Assembly: GCA_000196815.1 (NCBI GenBank)
Contig: FP929003.1
Location: 1,321,001 to 1,385,000, forward strand
Direction: 5' to 3'
DNA: 64,000 bases
Origin: Nitrospira defluvii
GTDB taxonomy: Bacteria; Nitrospirota; Nitrospiria; Nitrospirales; Nitrospiraceae
Under the pieces are notes generated by a model. That model was not told the DNA's origin. It saw only the letters and a program-made list of their open reading frames with translations, and made no database searches. The position numbers and the translations under genes were made by a program. Positions 57,384 through 64,000 of this stretch are shown piece after piece (within the stretch, counting starts at the first letter, position 1; each line of letters begins with the position of its first letter).

Positions 57384-57926
57384 ATGAGGTCACAGACAAT
57401 CGCCGTAGGCAGGGTGTCATTGGTGCTGGTGTTGTGTGGGATCGGTCTTCTGCCGACCGTATCTGCGCGGGCTGCTAATCCGGAGTCCGTGCCATTGTCC
57501 GATATGCGACATATTAAAAAGTTCGTGGCCGTCGAAGTGCAAACGCAGGGGACCGCTGAGAAGCTTGGCATCAACGGGGCGGAGTTGACCGATGTGACGA
57601 GGGCGACGTTGCTCAATAAGGTGCCGGGGATCGCGCTCGAATCGTCGAGTGGTCCTTCGTCCGATGCTCCCGAGCGGCTCAACCAGCTTGGATTTTTTAC
57701 CTGTGAGGTCTGGACCGTCGGCGAACAGTATATAGCCGCCTATCATGTGGACTGTAATGCGGGATCGTACACTGCACAAAAAACGCCGGGGAGCCTGTGG
57801 AATCAGGCGATTCTCGGGTACGGGCCGAGGGACGAAGTCTCCGATGCCGTCCGAAAAGGGGTGCGTGCGATGGTAGAGCTTTTTGCGAACACCTTTGCCA
57901 ATGCCCGCGTGGACGCCGGCCGGTAG
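57384..57926 (+). CDS. Secreted protein, unknown function
   Basis: 180 residues with a clear signal peptide (VSLVLVLCGIGLLPTVSARA) starting at ATG 57384, which follows AGGGGAG; the GTG frame start at 57342 is less likely. The mature part has two cysteines (FFTCEVW and HVDCNAG) that may form a disulfide, and ends with an amphipathic helix. No family is recognised. It is probably periplasmic. Confidence 0.65.
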   Translation: MRSQTIAVGRVSLVLVLCGIGLLPTVSARAANPESVPLSDMRHIKKFVAVEVQTQGTAEKLGINGAELTDVTRATLLNKVPGIALESSSGPSSDAPERLNQLGFFTCEVWTVGEQYIAAYHVDCNAGSYTAQKTPGSLWNQAILGYGPRDEVSDAVRKGVRAMVELFANTFANARVDAGR

Positions 57927-58092
57927 TGCCGATGAACTCTGGCACGCTGCGGTCTGTTCCACTGACGTGAGCAACTGAGAATCCCCCATCTCTTGCTTCT
58001 GTCTCATGAACCTGACGGTTCCTCCCATAGCTTCAAACGCCCACCTTCTCATCACCATGCCCGCATTGAACGCCTAAAGAATCCCTTTTTTC

Positions 58093-58120
58093 TTGTCTGC
58101 ACTCGGAGGCGACATAGAAT
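58093..58120 (+). promoter_or_regulatory. Candidate promoter of the hydroxylase-GH3-enolase operon
   Basis: TTGTCT (58093-58098), a 16-bp spacer and TAGAAT (58115-58120, 5 of 6). The ATG at 58130 is only nine bases on, so the leader would be extremely short. Confidence 0.45.
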
Positions 58121-58129
58121 AAGGGAGCT

Positions 58130-58609
58130 ATGGCTGATTCGGTCTCAGGTCAAGGTGCCTCCCGATCCTACGGGTGGCTGCTGCTAGGACTCCTGCTGGT
58201 GTTTCTCTTCCGCGTGGTGGTGCAGCTGATACAAGCGGTTTCACCGGTGACTGCGCTGCCATCATTTGACACCTGGCAAAGCGGGGCCGTCCCGTATCCC
58301 CTGCTGGTCGTATTCCAGATCATTATTCTCATCGGCTGCGGTCGCGTCGTGTGGAGTTTTCTGTCCGGGACCGTGGTCCCTTCAGACAAGAAGGGGCGGT
58401 TCCTTCTGATCGTGGGTTGGACCTATTTCATCGTCATGGGGCTGCGGCTGTTGATCGGGCTCACCGTGGCTCCGGATCATTTTTGGTTCGTGGCCATTGT
58501 GCCGACCATATTTCATCTGGTGCTGGCTTGTTTCCTGCTCGTCAGTGGCTCCTTTCATACGGCAACAGGAGCCTGTTCGGTTGCATCGATTCCGGAAGGT
58601 GCGGCGTGA
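58130..58609 (+). CDS. Four-helix membrane protein opening the operon
   Basis: 159 residues with about four membrane segments (WLLLGLLLVFLFRVVVQLI, PLLVVFQIIILIGCGRVVW, FLLIVGWTYFIVMGLRLLIG and IVPTIFHLVLACFLLVSGSF). Function unknown. It overlaps the hydroxylase gene by GTGA, so the two are translated together and may form a membrane complex. Confidence 0.7.
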   Translation: MADSVSGQGASRSYGWLLLGLLLVFLFRVVVQLIQAVSPVTALPSFDTWQSGAVPYPLLVVFQIIILIGCGRVVWSFLSGTVVPSDKKGRFLLIVGWTYFIVMGLRLLIGLTVAPDHFWFVAIVPTIFHLVLACFLLVSGSFHTATGACSVASIPEGAA

Positions 58610-59481
58610 TCGTTCTGCTTCGATACGGGGCCTATCCTGTAATCCTGATGGCCTGCTTGACCGGCAATCTGGTGCTGTTTCACATGGGGACGGGGGAGCT
58701 GCTGGCGACGTTTCTGCCGGTCACGCTCGGGACGGTACTGATCATGGCGCTGGAGGCCACGTTGCCCTATCGATCTGACTGGCGGCCGTCGCGAGTAGAG
58801 GTCGTTCAGGATTCGACGTTTCTGGCACTCGTGCATGTCATCTTGCCGAAGGCCTTGGCGGCGGCGTCGGTCTTTGTGATGTTTGATGTCCTCAATGGAC
58901 GAGGTTGGATCATCGCTTCGTGGTGGCCGCATGACTGGCCGGTTCCGGTTCAGGCAGTGTTGATGGTGTTGATCGTGGATAGCCTACGGTATTGGCTGCA
59001 TCGCATCAGTCATGAGTGGGAGCCCCTCTGGCGCTTCCACGCGGTGCATCATGCGCCGCAGCGGCTGTATACGCTCAATGTGGGGCGATTTCATCCTATC
59101 GACAAGGGGCTGCAATTTGTCCTCGATGCGCTGCCGTTTCTCGCGCTTGGCGTTCGGGAAGACGTGTTGAGCCTGTACTTCGTGTGGTACGCGGTGAACG
59201 GGTTCTTTCAGCACTCTAATGCGGACGTGCGACTGGGATGGCTGAACTATGCGGTCAGTGGACCGGAACTGCATCGATGGCACCATGCCGTGCAGAAAGA
59301 AGAGTCGAATCACAATTACGGCAATCATTTGATTGTCTGGGATGTTGTGTTCGGGTCCCGTTACCTGCCGGCTGACAGGTCGGTGGGTACGCTGGGTTTG
59401 GTGAATCGGCAGTACCCTCGTGGTTTCCTGAATCAAATGGCTGCGCCGTTTACTCCCGGCCTTGATAAGCGGACAGTGTGA
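58606..59481 (+). CDS. Fatty-acid hydroxylase/sterol-desaturase-type membrane enzyme
   Basis: 291 residues starting at GTG 58606 (GAAGG six bases upstream). It has several membrane helices and the di-iron histidine clusters of the superfamily: HRISH, HAVHH, and HRWHH near the C-terminus, plus NHNYGNHLIVWD. Such enzymes use O2 to hydroxylate or desaturate a lipid chain. The substrate is not known. The next gene, GH3, starts within nine bases. Confidence 0.85.
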   Translation: MIVLLRYGAYPVILMACLTGNLVLFHMGTGELLATFLPVTLGTVLIMALEATLPYRSDWRPSRVEVVQDSTFLALVHVILPKALAAASVFVMFDVLNGRGWIIASWWPHDWPVPVQAVLMVLIVDSLRYWLHRISHEWEPLWRFHAVHHAPQRLYTLNVGRFHPIDKGLQFVLDALPFLALGVREDVLSLYFVWYAVNGFFQHSNADVRLGWLNYAVSGPELHRWHHAVQKEESNHNYGNHLIVWDVVFGSRYLPADRSVGTLGLVNRQYPRGFLNQMAAPFTPGLDKRTV

Positions 59482-59489
59482 GAGCCGGG

Positions 59490-61127
59490 ATGTCGAGATT
59501 CCTCCATGATTCTGGCATTGCGCTGCCACTGACCCTCGCGAAGTATCGCGACTGGAATCCGTTCATTGCCCAAACCCATTGCCCGGAGCTGGCTCAGCAG
59601 GCTGTGCTTCGGGATATTCTACTGCAACAGGCCGGCACAGCCTTCGGGCAGGCGCATCGGTTCGGGTCGTTGCACACGTATGAAGAGTTTGCCGGCGAAG
59701 TGCCGGTCTCCACGTACGAAGATCTACGACCTGCCATTGAAGCACAAGAGAAGAGCGGCAAGCCGCTGCTCACGTCCGCCCGTCCCATTCTCTATACACA
59801 GACCAGCGGGACGACGGGCGTGCCGAAGCACATCCCGATTCTCACTCAAACTGTCGGCGCGATTCGCCGCTACCAGCGCCTGTTTGCCTATGCGCAATGG
59901 CAGGGAGTGCCGGCCATTTATCAAGGAAGCGTGCTGGTGATCAGCGGGCAGAGCATTGAGGGCCACTTGCCTGGCGGCACGCCGTTCGGATCGATGTCGG
60001 GCTTGATGTTCAACTGTTTGCCAGCCGCCATTCGGAGAAAAAGCCTACTTCGGGATGGCGAATCCGCAGCGTCGGATTACCGGCAACGGTATCTCAATAT
60101 CGCAGTCCGAGCGCTGGCGGATCCCTCTATTTCAGTATTGGCCACACCCAATCCGTCGACGATTCTGAAATTGCTGGAGGTGATACGCTCGGAATATGCG
60201 CTACTGCTGGAGACGTTGTCCGGCGAGACGCGAGGGGGTTGTCCGCCGCTACCTGAGAGGGTTCCAATCAGTTCAACGAGATTGTCCCAGCTTCGGGCAT
60301 TCATTGGGCAAGAGGAGGCTCTGGATTGCGGGACGCTTTGGCCGAATCTGCAGGCGGTGGTGACGTGGATGGGGGGAAACTGTGCAGTGCTGATACCCAG
60401 ATTGCGGTCGCTGTTGCCGCAACGGGCCAGGATCATTGAAATGGGCTATCTCTCGAGTGAATGTTTGGGGACGGTGAATGTGGACGTGCTCAACAATCGA
60501 TGTGTGCCGACCCTGGCGGATAACTTGTTTGAGTTTGTGGAGGTTGGAGACGAAGCATCAGATGTTAAACCGATCCTGCTCCATCAGTTGCAGGCGGGCC
60601 GGAAATACACCGTGATTGTGACGACTAGAAACGGTCTGTACCGGTATGCGATGCACGATATCGTTGAAGTGACGGGGTATTTCAGTCGAACGCCCACAAT
60701 CCGCTTTATCCAAAAAGGGAAGGGCGTGACCAATATCACGGGGGAAAAGCTCTATGAGCATCAGGTCACTGAGGCGGTGGGGCAGGCTCTGAACGCGCGT
60801 GGGCTGAGTTCTGAATTTTTTGTCATGTTGGCCGACGTCGAGAATTCTCGCTACACCTTATATGTAGAACAAGTCTCGTCACCGGGTGATCTGGGGATAC
60901 TCGTGGAGGAGCGGCTCGCGTCGATGAATATCGAATTCAAAGCCAAGCGGGCGAGTGGGCGGCTGCAGCCGATCCGCGTCCTCCGGTTACGTTGCGGCAC
61001 CGGTGATGCCTATCGACAGCATTGCGTCAGCCAGGGGCAGCGTGAGGCGCAGTTCAAGCTCATTCGCCTCCAATACGCCCATGATTCCACCTTCGATTTT
61101 GAGCGGCATGGGGAGGTGATGATGTGA
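59490..61127 (+). CDS. GH3-family acyl-acid amido synthetase
   Basis: 545 residues of the GH3 fold, which activates a carboxylic acid with ATP and couples it to an amino acid. The ATP motif is YTQTSGTTGVPKHIP, followed by the second adenylate region (MGYLSSECLGTVNV) and YRYAMHDIVEVTGYF. In plants GH3 enzymes conjugate hormones to amino acids; bacterial roles are mostly unknown. A GTG start at 59478 overlaps the hydroxylase stop; ATG 59490, after GAGAG, is preferred. It overlaps the next gene by ATGA. Confidence 0.85.
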   Translation: MSRFLHDSGIALPLTLAKYRDWNPFIAQTHCPELAQQAVLRDILLQQAGTAFGQAHRFGSLHTYEEFAGEVPVSTYEDLRPAIEAQEKSGKPLLTSARPILYTQTSGTTGVPKHIPILTQTVGAIRRYQRLFAYAQWQGVPAIYQGSVLVISGQSIEGHLPGGTPFGSMSGLMFNCLPAAIRRKSLLRDGESAASDYRQRYLNIAVRALADPSISVLATPNPSTILKLLEVIRSEYALLLETLSGETRGGCPPLPERVPISSTRLSQLRAFIGQEEALDCGTLWPNLQAVVTWMGGNCAVLIPRLRSLLPQRARIIEMGYLSSECLGTVNVDVLNNRCVPTLADNLFEFVEVGDEASDVKPILLHQLQAGRKYTVIVTTRNGLYRYAMHDIVEVTGYFSRTPTIRFIQKGKGVTNITGEKLYEHQVTEAVGQALNARGLSSEFFVMLADVENSRYTLYVEQVSSPGDLGILVEERLASMNIEFKAKRASGRLQPIRVLRLRCGTGDAYRQHCVSQGQREAQFKLIRLQYAHDSTFDFERHGEVMM

Positions 61128-62221
61128 TGCGCGTGCGTAGCTTGGCCATGACATCCTTGGACATCCCCTTCCCGCAGGCCTTTACGCATGCCTCGGCTAC
61201 GCGAGCCAAGACCGAGGCGGTGCTGGTTCGCGCAGAGTCTGCTCGTGGGTTGGTGGGGATGGGAGAAGGTTGTCCGAGGCGCTACGTAACGGGAGAAACC
61301 GTGGCTGGCGCCCAGGATTTTTTCCGCAGCCACCGGGCCGAATGGATGACATGTGCATCGATAGATGATCTGCAGGCGTGGGGAACCGAGCACGCAGATC
61401 TGATCGATCGCAATCCGGCGGCCTGGTGCGCCGTTGAAACGGCCTGCCTGGATCTATTGGGAAAAGAGCTGGGTCAGCCGATTGAAGTGGTGGTGGGCGG
61501 CATGCCGCTGTCCGGACTGTTTCGGTACTCGGCAGTACTAGGCGGGGAAAAGTTCTCCTCGTTCGAGAAACAGCTGCGGCAATATCTTGCCGCAGGGTTT
61601 ACCGATTTCAAGTTGAAGGTCATGGGCGATCTGCAGGCCGATCGTGAGCGTGTCGCGGCGCTCACGGCTGCGGGCATACCAGACCTTCGCGTGCGGCTTG
61701 ATGCCAATAATCACTGGCGCCACGTGGATGAAGCCGGTGAGTATATTCAGAGCTTACATGGCTCGTTTACCGCACTGGAAGAGCCGTTGCAGGTCGGCGA
61801 TTACGAGGGGTGTCGGGCACTCTCCCGGCACTGTGGCGTGCCGATTATTCTGGACGAGAGTTTCATGAGAGTCGGACAATTTCCGTTGATTGAAGGCGAG
61901 CCTTCCTTGTGGATTTTAAATATTCGCGTATCCAAGATGGGCGGTCTGCTGAGAGCATGCACGGTCGCCGCACGTGCGAAGGCGGTAGGTATTCCGATCG
62001 TGGTTGGCGCGCAAGTAGGGGAGACCAGCATCCTCACCAGAGTGGCGCTGGTTGTAGCGGACCGGTATCGCGACATCCTGATCGGGCAGGAGGGGGCAGT
62101 GGGGACGCACTTGCTTGAATATGATCTGTGCGAGCCGCCGCTTATGTTCGGTAGAGGCGGTTGTCTTGTGGATAGCGTGTTTTACAGCCGCTCCGGTCTT
62201 GGATTGTCGTTTGTGCGGTAG
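61124..62221 (+). CDS. Enolase-superfamily enzyme (dipeptide-epimerase-like)
   Basis: A 365-residue MLE-subgroup barrel. Expected catalytic residues: KxK in DFKLKVMG, metal ligands in RLDANNHW, LEEPLQ and ILDES, and the last Lys in VSKMGG. Homologues include Ala-Glu dipeptide epimerases and o-succinylbenzoate synthases; the neighbours favour an amino-acid-linked substrate. It ends the operon begun at 58130 and converges with the YedY-type gene. Confidence 0.85.
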   Translation: MMRVRSLAMTSLDIPFPQAFTHASATRAKTEAVLVRAESARGLVGMGEGCPRRYVTGETVAGAQDFFRSHRAEWMTCASIDDLQAWGTEHADLIDRNPAAWCAVETACLDLLGKELGQPIEVVVGGMPLSGLFRYSAVLGGEKFSSFEKQLRQYLAAGFTDFKLKVMGDLQADRERVAALTAAGIPDLRVRLDANNHWRHVDEAGEYIQSLHGSFTALEEPLQVGDYEGCRALSRHCGVPIILDESFMRVGQFPLIEGEPSLWILNIRVSKMGGLLRACTVAARAKAVGIPIVVGAQVGETSILTRVALVVADRYRDILIGQEGAVGTHLLEYDLCEPPLMFGRGGCLVDSVFYSRSGLGLSFVR

Positions 62222-62278
62222 GATTGCCGCTGTCGGGAATGTGCAAGTGTAGAAATACGTATTTAAACGACTGCTCGG

Positions 62279-63307
62279 TTAGAGGCTTTCCAGGTCCGCA
62301 ATAATCGTGTGTAGCCCGCTCGATCCGGCCGGCTGCGGTCGAATGAGTTCGGCGATCTGAGGCTGCCCTTTACTATCGATCGCACGAACGGCGACCTGGT
62401 ATTTGCCGCGTTTCTGCGGCCGCCAGGTGTAATTCCAGATCACCCATGAATAGGGCGACATCGGCGTTTCAATCTCGCAAGAATCCCACGTTCTCGCGGC
62501 ATCCAGGCTGATTTCCACTCTGCTGATTGAGTTCGGACCGCCGAATGCGATCCCGCGGAACCGCTGCTCGGGGCCGCGTAGCGTCTGGTAGTGTCCGGGA
62601 GAGTCAATGCGTGAAAATGTCTTGATGGTGGCATCATCAGTCCACCCCTTACGCTGCCAATATCCTCGATAATCCCCGGCGTATGCCTCGATTTCCACAA
62701 TCCATTTCACATTCTTGATGCCGTAGAGTCCCGGAACCAGTAGACGCAACGGAAAGCCATGTTCCTTTGGCAGCTTCTCGCCGTTCATCAAAAATGCGAG
62801 CATGACATCGTCTTGCATGGCGCGTGTCAGTGGAATGCTATCGTCGTAGGCATCCGCTCCTCTGAACACAATGTCGCGCGTGGTTTCTTCATCAATTTCC
62901 GCTTCCTGCAGGAGTTTCTTGAGAGAAATCCCCCTCCAGCGTGCGTTCCCGAGGCTATCGCCACCGGGTAATGTATCGATGCACATGAGGGTAGAGATCT
63001 GCTCGAAGTTATTGCGGTTTAATAGCTCTCGCCAGCTAAGAGACAGGGGCTTCTTCACTTCTCCCTTCACCGAGAGGCGCCATTCGTCCTGCCGAAGCTC
63101 GCGAGAGACGTTAAAAGGGGAATCCGAGTAGTTCACCACGTAGAATTTTTTGTTCTCTGTGAAGTAATTTGTCTCGCGCGGGGGCATGGCGAACATGCGA
63201 CCGAATAAAGATCCGACCGCATCGCAACCGCCGGTGATGCCAGCGACAGCTGCGATTCCAGTGAGTTTTAGGAGATTTCGTCGCTTCAGCGAAAGCCAAT
63301 TTTCCAT
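62279..63307 (-). CDS. Tat-exported YedY/MsrP-type molybdopterin oxidoreductase
   Basis: 342 residues. The N-terminus has a twin-arginine signal (KRRNLLKLTGIAAVAG). The mature protein has the sulfite-oxidase fold with the molybdenum-binding Cys in STLMCIDTLPGGDSLGNARWRGISLKKLL and a C-terminal immunoglobulin-like domain. MsrP repairs oxidised methionine in periplasmic proteins. Its usual membrane partner MsrQ is not adjacent, so another electron donor is possible. ATG 63307 is chosen; the frame extends six codons to a TTG without better signals. Confidence 0.82.
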   Translation of the reverse strand: MENWLSLKRRNLLKLTGIAAVAGITGGCDAVGSLFGRMFAMPPRETNYFTENKKFYVVNYSDSPFNVSRELRQDEWRLSVKGEVKKPLSLSWRELLNRNNFEQISTLMCIDTLPGGDSLGNARWRGISLKKLLQEAEIDEETTRDIVFRGADAYDDSIPLTRAMQDDVMLAFLMNGEKLPKEHGFPLRLLVPGLYGIKNVKWIVEIEAYAGDYRGYWQRKGWTDDATIKTFSRIDSPGHYQTLRGPEQRFRGIAFGGPNSISRVEISLDAARTWDSCEIETPMSPYSWVIWNYTWRPQKRGKYQVAVRAIDSKGQPQIAELIRPQPAGSSGLHTIIADLESL

Positions 63308-63470
63308 AGAAATACTCTGCGACAATAAAAAGATCTTTTCAAGGCTTGACTCCAGAAAGCCAGATTGGTATAAGGATGCACGTTTGATCCAGCCTAGTGG
63401 CCGATGCGGTTGTAAGACCTGCGACGGATTCTCAGGAACCCCAGATCAAAAAAAATAAATCCTGGCCCTC

Positions 63471-63499
63471 TTGACAAGGTCAGGCGCGCATAGTAAAGT
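63471..63499 (+). promoter_or_regulatory. rRNA operon promoter with UP-like A tract
   Basis: TTGACA (63471-63476, perfect -35), a 17-bp spacer and TAAAGT (63494-63499). An A-rich tract (63448-63460) lies just upstream, where UP elements bind alpha subunits. The discriminator after the -10 is GC-rich (GCGCGGCTCGCG), as expected for stringently controlled rRNA promoters. The region from 63308 to 63447 shows nothing else. Confidence 0.8.
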
Positions 63500-63514
63500 G
63501 CGCGGCTCGCGTGG

Positions 63515-63557
63515 GGAACGAGAAAACGTTCCGAAGCGCGAAACGGTTCTTTGACAA
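63515..63557 (+). promoter_or_regulatory. rRNA leader with hairpin and boxA-like site
   Basis: A short stem (GGAACG / CGTTCC, 63515-63532) is followed by GGTTCTTTGACAA (63545-63557), which resembles the boxA sequence bound by NusB/NusE. This order is usual for ribosomal antitermination leaders. Confidence 0.6.
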
Positions 63558-63629
63558 CTGAATAGAGCGAGAAATAAGTAAGGTAAGGTGTATTGAAGAG
63601 GTGGCCCTCGGGTCCAATTCAAGTAGAAC

Positions 63630-64000
<371 letters not shown>

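Overview
The window comes from a Nitrospira-type bacterium (phylum Nitrospirota), most likely close to Candidatus Nitrospira defluvii. Two things show this. First, the periplasmic chlorite dismutase at 11409-12203 has every catalytic residue at the position known for the structurally characterised Nitrospira enzyme. Second, a 16S rRNA gene begins at about 63630 and runs off the right edge. The DNA is moderately GC-rich and densely coded, with many 4-base stop/start overlaps. I see no insertion sequence, prophage, CRISPR array or tRNA gene.

Layout. 1-6.1 kb: the 3' end of a glnE-like gene, then leftward groL-groS, a secreted DMFase-like protein and an RpoH-type sigma factor. 6.3-10 kb: a NarK nitrate/nitrite transporter, then ribBA-ribH-nusB. 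10-18 kb: a purine operon, purB-cld-purC-orf75-purS-purQ-purL-purF, with chlorite dismutase built in between purB and purC. 18-21.7 kb: the most unusual locus, a RiPP island resembling a lasso-peptide cluster. It has a B2 transglutaminase-like protease, a B1/PqqD-like recognition protein, an unlisted 37-residue precursor-like ORF with a lasso-leader motif, an HPr-kinase-like protein and a nucleotidyltransferase, but no macrolactam synthetase (C protein) or exporter. 21.9-37.5 kb: thioredoxin-like, TPR, degenerate MBL-fold and membrane proteins, an O-methyltransferase remnant, a gluzincin protease, recG, a Ppx/GppA phosphatase, a large methyltransferase, a cupredoxin, a histone-H1-like protein, a Lon-type protease and a pentapeptide-rich envelope protein. 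37.6-39.3 kb: scpA-scpB, closed by a bidirectional terminator. 40.3-52.1 kb: a double NHL-propeller protein, then guaB, guaA, an RluB-type synthase, aspS, aroC, rnhA and an ABC ATPase. 52.1-57.9 kb: an HtrA protease, lipoproteins, a zinc peptidase, an RluE-type synthase and a DUF302 protein. 58.1-62.2 kb: a tight operon of a membrane protein, a fatty-acid-hydroxylase-type enzyme, a GH3 acyl-amido synthetase and an enolase-superfamily enzyme. 62.3-64 kb: a Tat-exported YedY-type molybdoenzyme, then the rRNA promoter, leader and 16S start.

How the genes work together. The pur genes, with guaB and guaA, cover most of IMP and GMP synthesis, using the three-part PurS/PurQ/PurL FGAM synthase. groESL lies beside rpoH, but no CIRCE element is visible. 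A small family of about 60-bp inverted-repeat elements lies after nusB and on both sides of guaA. The two loci most worth study are the synthetase-less RiPP cluster and the hydroxylase-GH3-enolase operon. Starts were adjusted from the longest frame where a Shine-Dalgarno sequence, signal peptide or family alignment favoured a shorter one. All family names rest on motif recognition; no database search was run.
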